Origin: Planctomycetia bacterium
GTDB taxonomy: Bacteria; Planctomycetota; UBA11346
DNA: 5,741 nucleotides
Assembly (NCBI GenBank): GCA_005801395.1
Contig: SYDV01000048.1
Span: forward strand, 1 to 5,741
Reading direction: 5' to 3'
The position numbers and the translations under genes are program-made. This document shows positions 1 to 5,741 of the stretch, in pieces. Positions within the stretch are counted from its first letter, which is position 1; the number at the start of each line of letters is the position of its first letter. The notes under the pieces are model-generated. The model was not told where the DNA came from and did no database searches. It saw only the letters and a list, made by a program, of their open reading frames with translations.

Positions 1-54
1 CGATGGCAGCCGGGCACATCTTTTCTAAGCTGCCCCACTCATGTTTGACGGCCA

Positions 55-2805
55 ATGAAACCAGCACCTATAAGCGTCGATTCGTCAGTGACGACTAATG
101 ATACCGCAGAATTGTCGGTGCAGGGCCCACGCATGCCTTCGCAAATTGGCCCCTACAAGATTATTCGCCTCATTGGCCGGGGCGGAATGGGTTCCGTCTA
201 TCGTGCACGCGTGGTGATTTCCTGCCAAATTCCAATTGGTCTCGATGTCGCACTTAAGTTATTGCGCGAAACCGATGACAAAGAGCGCAAACGTTTTGCC
301 CGCGAAGCCTCATACCTGCAAGCGTTGCAACATCCAGGTATTGTTCGCGTGCTCGATAATGGTGAATACGAAGGACAACCATATATCGTTATGCAATTGG
401 TCGAAGGCCGACATGCCGACGATTTATTAACCAGCGGGAAACCCGTCGAACAACAATTGGTTGCCGATATCGGGATACAAGCACTTGAAGCGCTACACGT
501 CGCGCACATGCATGGCATATTACATCGTGATATTAAGCCTGGAAATATCATGATTGGTGAAAATGGACAAGTAAAATTAGTCGACTTCGGCTTAGCCCAA
601 TACATAGATATGGCGGAGTCACATTTAACGGCGACTGGCGCTGTCGTAGGAACGCCTGCCTACATGAGTCCCGAACAAGCCTCTGGCCGACGCGAAGATA
701 TTTCTCGTCGTAGCGACGTCTACAGCATGGGTGCCTGTCTTTATGAATTAGTAACCGGGCAACAACCGTTTACGGCTGATAATTCAGTGGCCTTATTACG
801 CTGCATCATTGAAGACACGCTCACGCGTCCGTCACATCATCGTCCTGATATCGCCCGCGATTTGGAAACCATCATTCTAAAATCCATGGCGAAAGATTGG
901 CGTGATCGTTATCCGTCAGCTGAAGCCATGGCAGCTGATTTACGACGTTATCGTTTAGGTTTACGCCTGCGTACGGCTCGTCCGAATTTTTTACGTCCCC
1001 TCCTGCGTTCTGCTTGGCAACAACGTGCGGCATTATCCTTAGTCGCTTTGGTGGTCTTTATTGCCGTTAGCGCCACCAGCTTAGTCCTGCGTGCGGCACT
1101 TAAACGCGCTGAACAGGCAGGCATGGCCAGCGTGGTACCCGTCGTTACCACTCCTCCCCCCACGACCACAACTGGCACCAATGTTTTACCGCCAACACCT
1201 GTTGAACCGGTTGATCCATGGGTGGAAACTCTCAGCCAAGATATTTCTTTAGACGAACCCATGAGTCCGCTCGGTATGATTGACGGAGCGGTGTTGGGCC
1301 AAGATATGAAACGAGTTGCCCTGCCTGCGGTTTCTGGCCCAGTTCGCCTAAAAACTTCAATCGAGTTAATTGACACCACAGGCGTCGTAGAACTTATTGT
1401 GAGCGATCGTGACGTAGGCAAAGGCTATCGTGTTCGTTTGCTCGCCACGCAAACGAATGACCGCTTAGAATTACTGCGCGAAGACAAAGTGGTACGTAGT
1501 CAAGATTTAGGACAGTTAGTTCGCGGTCGCCCACTGCGTCTCTCACTTGAGCGCATTGAAGATACCCTTACGGCAACCCTTGATCGACGCGAACCCTTGC
1601 AATTTCGCGATTTGGTGCCCATTGAAGGGATTTACGCGGACGCCGTGCATATCGCCTTTATTCCAGGACAGGTAAAAGTTTCAAATGTCGTCTTAGAACG
1701 CCAGCGCAGTACGCTCTACGTGAGCGCACTAGCGAAACCAGATAGCTTACGCCAATCTGGCCTTTTCTCGCGCGCCAAAGAGGAATATGAGCGCTTTATT
1801 AATGACCATCCCAATGCGCCAGAAATACGCGCAGCGCAATTACGACTAGCCTTGTGTCTAGAAGACATGAAGACGCCCAGTTACGATGAATTAGCGTTAG
1901 CCAAATATAACGAAATCGCCAGCGTATATCGCGATGATGATAATTACGTATTGGCGGCCACATTCCACGCTTGGGGTTGTGCACTACGGCTTGGACGCAT
2001 TCAAGAAGCGGAAGAATATTTCGAAGCGATTCGTAGCGGTTATGATTTAACCTCACTGTTACCAACCATTCCTGAAGCCACCGTTAAAGGCTTAGTGAAA
2101 GATTATCTCACGCGCGCGAACACGTTATCCGCCACCGAACCTGATCGTGCCGTTCGTCTATTTATTGTTTGCGGCGACATTGCTGCGTACCTTAACCAAC
2201 CAAAAGAGTTAGCCCTCGCGCAAAGCCGCGCTGGTGAATTGCTGATGCTGCAAAATCGCTACGGGGAAGCGCTCAGTTGTTATCGCGCCGTCATTGATGA
2301 CGAACGAGTCGATGACATCACACGAACGAGATTCCGTTTACGCAGCGCTGAGGTCGACCGCCTACGTCATCGTTTTGATTCTGCCGAAGCCACTTATCAA
2401 AGCATACTTGCGCAAAACATTCATTATGGCGATACCACACAATGGGCGCGTTTGTGGCTAGGCGATTTATATGTGCAACGTGGTGACATCGTTGGCGCGC
2501 TGACCTGTTGGGGCAAAGGCGGAGAAATCAAAACCTTGCCAGGAAGCATTATGTACCATCTGTTAACGGCTGAACGTTCAAAAGGATTTAAAGTCGGACA
2601 ACCCTACACCAATGAAATTATTTATTTCAATGCGCGGTTAGCGCTTTTACGTGGGCGTTCTGACGATTATCGCAAACAACTTCAACAAATCATAGATACC
2701 GGCCCGGCACATGATTGGCCGGTATTAATCGCTAGTCGTTTAATCGAACAGCTCGAATTCATTACGCCAGAATCAGAACCAGCATCTGTTATCGAAGCAA
2801 AATAA
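55..2805 (+). CDS. Membrane-anchored Hanks-type Ser/Thr protein kinase with beta-rich and TPR-like C-terminal regions
   Basis: This 916-residue protein should phosphorylate Ser/Thr residues of unknown target proteins at the cytoplasmic face of the membrane. The kinase domain spans about residues 34-300 and has all the catalytic motifs: glycine loop IGRGGMGSVY (40-49), VALK with Lys68, a probable helix-C Glu84, HRDIKPGN (157-164, catalytic Asp159), DFG (177-179), GTPAYMSPE (199-207), DVYSMG (221-226) and Arg285. It therefore looks active. About five extra residues separate the glycine loop from VALK, compared with PknB-type kinases. One hydrophobic segment (about 325-345) follows, then a Pro/Thr-rich linker (361-388). 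Residues about 389-550 look beta-strand-rich, possibly a concanavalin/LamG-like sandwich (inference). Residues about 563-905 contain TPR-like helical pairs such as GLFSRAKEEYERFINDHPNA. The ATG at 55 has only a weak upstream ribosome site. An internal ATG at 133 (Met27), just before the kinase domain, is an alternative start. The TAA lies 10 bases before a palindromic element, and a terminator follows at 3058. The kinase call is very secure; the extracytoplasmic domain names are tentative. Confidence 0.95.
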   Translation: MKPAPISVDSSVTTNDTAELSVQGPRMPSQIGPYKIIRLIGRGGMGSVYRARVVISCQIPIGLDVALKLLRETDDKERKRFAREASYLQALQHPGIVRVLDNGEYEGQPYIVMQLVEGRHADDLLTSGKPVEQQLVADIGIQALEALHVAHMHGILHRDIKPGNIMIGENGQVKLVDFGLAQYIDMAESHLTATGAVVGTPAYMSPEQASGRREDISRRSDVYSMGACLYELVTGQQPFTADNSVALLRCIIEDTLTRPSHHRPDIARDLETIILKSMAKDWRDRYPSAEAMAADLRRYRLGLRLRTARPNFLRPLLRSAWQQRAALSLVALVVFIAVSATSLVLRAALKRAEQAGMASVVPVVTTPPPTTTTGTNVLPPTPVEPVDPWVETLSQDISLDEPMSPLGMIDGAVLGQDMKRVALPAVSGPVRLKTSIELIDTTGVVELIVSDRDVGKGYRVRLLATQTNDRLELLREDKVVRSQDLGQLVRGRPLRLSLERIEDTLTATLDRREPLQFRDLVPIEGIYADAVHIAFIPGQVKVSNVVLERQRSTLYVSALAKPDSLRQSGLFSRAKEEYERFINDHPNAPEIRAAQLRLALCLEDMKTPSYDELALAKYNEIASVYRDDDNYVLAATFHAWGCALRLGRIQEAEEYFEAIRSGYDLTSLLPTIPEATVKGLVKDYLTRANTLSATEPDRAVRLFIVCGDIAAYLNQPKELALAQSRAGELLMLQNRYGEALSCYRAVIDDERVDDITRTRFRLRSAEVDRLRHRFDSAEATYQSILAQNIHYGDTTQWARLWLGDLYVQRGDIVGALTCWGKGGEIKTLPGSIMYHLLTAERSKGFKVGQPYTNEIIYFNARLALLRGRSDDYRKQLQQIIDTGPAHDWPVLIASRLIEQLEFITPESEPASVIEAK

Positions 2806-2815
2806 AGCGCTTTAA

Positions 2816-3013
2816 TACCAATTTCGAGTCATCTTTGCCTAAACCGAAAGAAGATGAACAAGAGGAACGGAGAAACGGAGGGGGAAACAAGACCGTGGCA
2901 AGAGAGAAAAAATCAAGATTATCTGATCTTCTCTCCCTCTTCCTCCGTTTCTCCGTTCCTCCTGTTAATTCATTTTTTTTCTTACATCAGGCATGTTTGA
3001 CTCGGAATTGGTA
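2816..3013. mobile_element. MITE-like palindromic element, about 198 bp, with terminal inverted repeats
   Basis: The ends are 16-bp inverted repeats with one mismatch: TACCAATTTCGAGTCA at 2816-2831 and TGACTCGGAATTGGTA at 2998-3013. A TAA triplet lies immediately outside both ends (2813-2815 and 3014-3016), which fits a 3-bp target duplication. Because the ends themselves carry TA, a TA duplication one step further in cannot be excluded. Inside is a second inverted repeat of 25 bp with one mismatch (2857-2881 against 2942-2966, core GGAACGGAGAAACGGAGG). A shorter central hairpin lies between (AAGAT 2915-2919, ATCTT 2926-2930). The left half is purine-rich and the right half pyrimidine-rich, so a transcript would fold into a long hairpin. 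No transposase is encoded, so any movement would need an enzyme supplied from elsewhere. Whether it is multi-copy in the genome cannot be seen from one window. It could instead be a REP/BIME-like extragenic palindrome. Confidence 0.72.
2857..2966. repeat. Internal 25-bp inverted repeat of the palindromic element
   Basis: The left arm 2857-2881 and right arm 2942-2966 are reverse complements except at one position (A at 2861 against C at 2962). The shared core is GAGGAACGGAGAAACGGAGG. The 60-base interval holds partly matching AGAGAGAA and TTCTCTC stretches (2901-2908 and 2929-2935) and an AAGAT/ATCTT mini-hairpin with a 6-base loop, so pairing can continue with bulges toward the centre. The arm is built from a near-tandem CGGAGAAACGGAG pattern, in which CGGAG occurs twice. 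Confidence 0.85.
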
Positions 3014-3057
3014 TAAGAATTCCGGCCTTTCCATATTAGCTTTCACGAACAAACACA

Positions 3058-3099
3058 AAGAGCCACCGCTACATGAGTGGTGGCTCTTCTGTTTTTTTT
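3058..3099 (+). terminator. Rho-independent terminator, probably for the kinase transcript
   Basis: A 13-bp stem pairs AAGAGCCACCGCT (3058-3070) with AGTGGTGGCTCTT (3076-3088), with one G-T wobble and a 5-base loop (ACATG). Three bases later comes a run of eight T (3092-3099) on the + strand. Stem, loop and T-tract fit an intrinsic terminator for rightward transcription. The only rightward gene upstream is the kinase, whose stop is about 250 bases earlier, on the far side of the palindromic element. Read leftward, the stem is followed by TGTGTTTGTTC, a weaker T-rich tract, so it may also stop transcripts from the leftward small gene at 3234-3398. Confidence 0.85.
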
Positions 3100-3233
3100 G
3101 GCCTGGAAGGCGCTTATGTAACGAATCTTAGCAACGGTCTGATCGCTGCCGATAAAGATTGATCCGTAAATTCACCGACTCGCTCAAGACCTTATAGAAA
3201 GACTTGAGCAGGTCAGCCAAGAATAAGAAATTC
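3100..3233. other. Non-coding spacer with a possible stem-loop
   Basis: No supported gene was seen here. The only structure is an inverted repeat, GCTCAAG (3182-3188) with CTTGAGC (3203-3209), around a 14-base loop. It lies about 24 bases beyond the stop of the leftward small acidic gene. It has no following T-run on either strand, so it is not a standard intrinsic terminator. It could protect the 3' end of that transcript, or be chance. Confidence 0.3.
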
Positions 3234-3398
3234 TTACTCTTCCTTTTCTTCCTCTTCTTCATCTTCGAGGTCTTCATCCATGTCTTCGTTTTCTTCATCG
3301 ACGACATCGACGAATTCATCCAGGGCATCCCGAATTGCTTCGTTAATTTTGAAACCCTCGTTTTTAATGAGTTTGATAATGTCCTCTGCCATGCCCAT
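3234..3398 (-). CDS. Small, highly acidic protein (54 residues), function unknown
   Basis: The ORF is 54 codons, starting MGMAEDIIKLIKNEGFK and ending in an Asp/Glu-rich tail. A clear Shine-Dalgarno AGGAG (complement of 3406-3410, within GAAGGAGT) stands 7 bases before the ATG at 3398, which decides the start over the second ATG two codons later. By count, 25 of 54 residues are Asp or Glu and 5 are Lys or Arg, giving a strongly negative charge. The first ~33 residues have spaced Ile, Leu, Phe and Val that suggest an amphipathic helix (DIIKLIKNEGFKINEAIRDA). Residues 31-54 hold 18 acidic residues, including five consecutive Glu (47-51). No signal peptide, membrane span or cysteine is present. 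I do not recognise a family. An acidic tail like this could bind a basic protein, mimic nucleic acid or bind cations, but that is speculation. The opposite-strand reading (Phe/Leu-rich) is an artefact of this tail. Confidence 0.7.
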   Translation of the reverse strand: MGMAEDIIKLIKNEGFKINEAIRDALDEFVDVVDEENEDMDEDLEDEEEEEKEE

Positions 3399-3404
3399 GA
3401 ACGG

Positions 3405-3412
3405 ACTCCTTC
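3405..3412 (-). promoter_or_regulatory. Shine-Dalgarno site of the small acidic gene
   Basis: On the minus strand the sequence reads GAAGGAGT, a near-consensus anti-16S match, with the AGGAG core 7 bases from the ATG at 3398-3396. It is the most convincing ribosome site in the window and is the main reason for calling such a short ORF a gene. Confidence 0.75.
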
Positions 3413-3636
3413 TATTAAAGCTGACGTGCGGTTAGCGGTTCGTAACAGCGGTTATGATGAACACCAGCCCCCTGCGGGACTGATTGGTGACGATCCCTGA
3501 ATGGCCGTCGTAGCGACAACCTCGGATCAGAAACGCTGACGTAGACCGCAATTGGAAACTGTCAATCCCAAGTGTGAAAAAATGATCTACACGCATGGCC
3601 TACTTGCTCCTGTGCCCAATCAGGTACACCCCATTT
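3413..3636. other. Intergenic region between the divergent acidic gene and mogA
   Basis: This region must hold start signals for the leftward acidic gene and probably for rightward mogA. On the minus strand a TTGACA (complement of 3557-3562) matches the -35 consensus, but no good -10 follows at 16-18 bases. No convincing rightward promoter was found. Three copies of GCGGTT (3428-3433, 3435-3440, 3448-3453) sit just upstream of the acidic gene. A minus-strand 54-codon ORF (3432-3596) exists but its composition is not convincing. No RNA gene was recognised. Confidence 0.35.
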
Positions 3637-4224
3637 ATGCAAAATGAACAGCCGCTAAATCAACAGAGCCAACACCAAATTAATACCGCTCCACGAGCCG
3701 CGCGCATTGGCATTGTTGTGACATCAGATCGCGCCAGTGCCGGAATTTATCAAGACTTAGGTGGACCCGCTATCCGCGAAACCATGCGCGCGTATTTACG
3801 TTCGCCTTGGACAGACGTCTATCGCCTGATCAATGATGATCAGGCGACCATCGAAAGCACACTACGATCGTTGTGCGATGAAGAACACTGCGATCTTATT
3901 GTAACCACTGGAGGCACCGGACCAGCCGCACGCGATGTCACCCCAGAAGCTACGACAGCGATTTGCCAAAAAATGATGCCCGGTTTCGGAGAATTAATGC
4001 GTGCTACATCGCTACAATTTGTACCAACAGCGATCTTATCACGGCAAACCGCAGGAATTCGAGGGAAATCCTTGATTATTAATCTTCCTGGGAAACCGAA
4101 AAGCATTCGAGAATGCCTTGATGCGGTATTTCCCGCCGTGCCTTATTGTCTCGATTTGATTGGCGCGGCGTATCTAGAAACACACGAAGACGTGATCAAA
4201 GCCTTCAGACCAAAAACGAAATAA
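3637..4224 (+). CDS. mogA: Molybdopterin adenylyltransferase MogA
   Basis: MogA activates molybdopterin with ATP to form adenylylated molybdopterin in the cytosol, the step before MoeA inserts molybdate in molybdenum cofactor synthesis. The protein aligns by eye along its length with E. coli MogA: RIGIVVTSDRASAGIYQDLG near the start, RLINDDQATIE, TTGGTGPAARDVTPEAT, MPGFGELMR, FVPTAILSRQ, NLPGKPKSIRECLDAV and a closing AFRPK. The aspartates matching E. coli Asp49 and Asp82 are present (Asp67 and Asp100 from this start). It lacks the roughly 13-residue stretch that E. coli has before the SVPYC motif. The ATG at 3637 gives 195 residues; an in-frame ATG at 3595 adds 14 residues (MAYLLLCPIRYTPF) unlike the family. 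Neither start has a strong ribosome site, so 3595 remains possible. About 22 residues, rich in Gln/Asn, precede the conserved domain. No other cofactor-synthesis gene lies in the window. The gene converges with prfC, with 8 bases between stops. Confidence 0.94.
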   Translation: MQNEQPLNQQSQHQINTAPRAARIGIVVTSDRASAGIYQDLGGPAIRETMRAYLRSPWTDVYRLINDDQATIESTLRSLCDEEHCDLIVTTGGTGPAARDVTPEATTAICQKMMPGFGELMRATSLQFVPTAILSRQTAGIRGKSLIINLPGKPKSIRECLDAVFPAVPYCLDLIGAAYLETHEDVIKAFRPKTK

Positions 4225-4243
4225 ATCTTAACTTATAAGATTT
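4223..4243. terminator. AT-rich stem-loop across the convergent mogA/prfC stops
   Basis: AAATCTTA (4223-4230) and TAAGATTT (4236-4243) form a perfect 8-bp stem with a 5-base loop. The stem overlaps the stop codons of both genes (TAA at 4222-4224; the leftward TAA is the complement of 4233-4235). Its symmetry fits a bidirectional terminator for a convergent pair. The stem is AT-rich and lacks a T-tract on either side, so termination would be weak unless another factor helps. Confidence 0.4.
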
Positions 4244-5741
4244 CAATAAACTGATGCTGTGGATTTTGCTTCGCGCAATAAGACTTGTCCCACTCGCTCG
4301 GGAACAACACCACCGGCTTACCGCGATGATCTTTCGCTAAATAACTACCATGAGTTGGTTTAAATTGTTCAATATCACCAACGAGCCATGAACTACATTG
4401 ATAAGGCAAGTCGCTGACATCAGCCTCGACACCATATTCATCTTTCAGGCGATAACGCAGCACTTCAAACTGCAAACGGCCAACCGCAGCAATAAAGGGA
4501 TCACTCATAGGATTATCCCAACTTCGCAAAACCTGAAACGCACCTTCGCTAGCTAATTGCACAATGCCTTTATCAAATGATTTTCGCTTGGTCAAATCAG
4601 ATGGCATAACACGAGCAAATACTTCCGGCGGGAACTGTGGCAATGGCGCATGCTCAAAACCATCCTTTGCTGGACCACCTTGAGCCAAAATCGTATCGCC
4701 AATAGCAAACCCCGCGTTCACCAATCCAACCACATCCCCAGGATAAGCAACATCAAGCGTCGTACGATCACGCGCGACCAACGTTTGCGGACGCGACAAC
4801 CGCACTTCGCGAACAAAGGCTCCGCGATGATAATGTTTCACCACGATATCGCGCTCAAAGCGCCCAGAACAAATGCGCACAAACACCAAACTATCACGAT
4901 GCCGAGGATCCATGTTTGCTTGTATTTTAAAGGCATAGGCACTAAACGAATTCAATATCGGATTAATCGTAATTTCGGTGCCATCTAATTTCGTTGCTTG
5001 GCGCGGACTCGGTGCCGGTGCCATATCGACGAATGCATCATAAAAAGGTTCGATACCGAAATTGGTGAGTGCAGAGCCAAAAAATACCGGCGTAATTTGT
5101 CCACGGCGAAATGCCTCATGACTGTAGGGATTACCCGCAATTTCCAACATTTCCAAGTCATCGCGCATTTTTCTGGCTAAATCTTCACCAATTAATGTTT
5201 GTGCTTGATCTGAGCTCAAGGCAACACGTTCCATGGCGGCGCGCTGCGATCCACCAGCGGCTGTTTTCTTAAAGACAATTAAATCTGCGCTCGCACGATC
5301 GACCACGCCAACAAAGTCGCGTCCCATACCAACTGGCCAATTCATGGCACTCGCTTGAATACCTAAGACGTCTTCTACTTCCGTCATCAGTTCCAGCGGA
5401 TCGCGACCAGGTAAATCGCATTTATTAATAAATGTCAGCACTGGCACGCCACGCAATTTACACGCCGCAAATAATTTTCGCGTTTGCGTTTCAACACCCT
5501 TCGACGCATCCAGCACCATAATTGCGCTATCAGCGGCGGTTAATGTGCGATACGTGTCTTCACTAAAATCCTGGTGTCCTGGCGTATCAAGGACATTAAT
5601 AATGTGATCTTTATATTCGAATTGCATGACCGAAGCGGTAATCGAAATACCGCGTTCTTGTTCCATCGTCATCCAGTCCGACGTTGCCATTTTTCCCGTT
5701 TTACGATTTTTCACCATACCCGCGGTGCGCAACATACCTGC
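4233..5741 (-). CDS. prfC: Peptide chain release factor 3 (RF3), 5' end cut by the window edge
   Basis: RF3 is a translational GTPase that removes RF1/RF2 from the ribosome after peptide release. The window holds 502 codons and the complete C-terminus (ending QHQFIEIL). The frame stays open through the right edge, reading AGMLRTAG where E. coli has a similar switch-preceding segment, so the ATG at 5735 is internal. About 30 N-terminal residues with the P-loop (G1) are missing. Counting from that Met, visible motifs are SDWM (19-22), G2 RGISIT (28-33), G3 DTPGH (50-54), G4 NKCD (104-107) and the G5-region FFGSALTNFG (218-227). The beta-barrel segment FKIQANMDPRHRD (269-281), YPGDVVGL (331-338) and the RF3 C-terminal stretch AAVGRLQFEV (416-425) follow. 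The QANMDP and VGRLQFEV motifs separate RF3 from EF-G. G4 has Cys where Leu or Met is usual. The projected full length, ~530 residues, matches E. coli RF3 (529). Confidence 0.96.
   Translation of the reverse strand, partial: AGMLRTAGMVKNRKTGKMATSDWMTMEQERGISITASVMQFEYKDHIINVLDTPGHQDFSEDTYRTLTAADSAIMVLDASKGVETQTRKLFAACKLRGVPVLTFINKCDLPGRDPLELMTEVEDVLGIQASAMNWPVGMGRDFVGVVDRASADLIVFKKTAAGGSQRAAMERVALSSDQAQTLIGEDLARKMRDDLEMLEIAGNPYSHEAFRRGQITPVFFGSALTNFGIEPFYDAFVDMAPAPSPRQATKLDGTEITINPILNSFSAYAFKIQANMDPRHRDSLVFVRICSGRFERDIVVKHYHRGAFVREVRLSRPQTLVARDRTTLDVAYPGDVVGLVNAGFAIGDTILAQGGPAKDGFEHAPLPQFPPEVFARVMPSDLTKRKSFDKGIVQLASEGAFQVLRSWDNPMSDPFIAAVGRLQFEVLRYRLKDEYGVEADVSDLPYQCSSWLVGDIEQFKPTHGSYLAKDHRGKPVVLFPSEWDKSYCAKQNPQHQFIEIL

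Noticed and set aside
1..54. Possible 3' end of an upstream gene (frames open from the left edge to stops at 26-28 or 46-48)
   Set aside because: The peptides are too short to recognise, and random sequence would look the same. No promoter for the kinase could be supported here either.
948..1421. Minus-strand 157-codon ORF opposite the kinase linker
   Set aside because: It lies entirely within a strongly supported kinase gene, and its Gly/Val run is the complement of the Pro/Thr linker codons.
2835..3131. Plus-strand 98-codon ORF running through the palindromic element and the terminator
   Set aside because: It uses a TTG start, reads across both arms of the inverted repeat and the terminator hairpin, and has low-complexity composition. 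It is an accident of the repeat's purine/pyrimidine tracts.
3128..3328. Minus-strand 66-codon Lys/Met/Ser-rich ORF
   Set aside because: It overlaps the acidic gene in another frame of the same low-complexity GAA/GAT tract and has no ribosome site.
3204..3500. Plus-strand 98-codon ORF with a Phe/Leu-rich stretch resembling a membrane span
   Set aside because: The hydrophobic run is the complement of the Glu/Asp codons of the minus-strand acidic gene, which has the real Shine-Dalgarno site.
3432..3596. Minus-strand 54-codon ORF (starts MRVDHFFTLGIDS) upstream of the acidic gene
   Set aside because: It has only a distant AGGAG-like sequence, no recognisable domain and unremarkable composition. 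It ends 33 bases before the acidic gene, so a short upstream gene is possible but unsupported.
3555..3596. Promoter candidates: minus-strand TTGACA, or plus-strand TTGGAA with TGAAAA 17 bases on
   Set aside because: The minus-strand -35 lacks a matching -10 at normal spacing, and the plus-strand pair is a poor match at both boxes.
4650..5180. Plus-strand ORFs at 4650-4988 and 4998-5180
   Set aside because: Both lie inside prfC on the opposite strand and encode no recognisable sequence.

Overview
The window reads as ordinary bacterial chromosome of moderate GC, with two large genes, one mid-sized gene, at least one small gene and a roughly 430-base gene-poor stretch holding a palindromic repeat element. 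The best clue to the host is the first gene: a Hanks-type Ser/Thr kinase fused through one membrane span to a large beta-rich and TPR-like C-terminal part. That architecture is abundant in the Planctomycetota-Verrucomicrobiota-Lentisphaerota (PVC) group and related phyla. This placement is an inference from architecture only. MogA and RF3 are widespread and do not settle it.

Layout: (1) 55-2805 (+), membrane-anchored Ser/Thr kinase. (2) 2806-3233, no convincing protein gene. It holds a ~198-bp element with 16-bp terminal inverted repeats, an internal 25-bp inverted repeat and a TAA repeat on both sides (MITE-like), followed by a strong intrinsic terminator at 3058-3099. (3) 3234-3398 (-), a 54-codon gene for a very acidic small protein, with a good Shine-Dalgarno site. 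(4) 3399-3636, a short region of mostly unassigned sequence. (5) 3637-4224 (+), mogA, molybdopterin adenylyltransferase. (6) 4233-5741 (-), prfC, peptide chain release factor 3, with its first ~30 residues (including the P-loop) beyond the right edge. mogA and prfC converge with only 8 bases between their stop codons.

The genes do not form one pathway. The kinase is a signalling protein with unknown targets, MogA acts in molybdenum cofactor synthesis and RF3 recycles RF1/RF2 during translation termination. The two parts most worth a second look are the palindromic element lodged between the kinase and its likely terminator, and the short acidic gene, which is small enough to be missed by standard gene calling. 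No CRISPR array, tRNA, rRNA, complete insertion sequence or defence system was seen.
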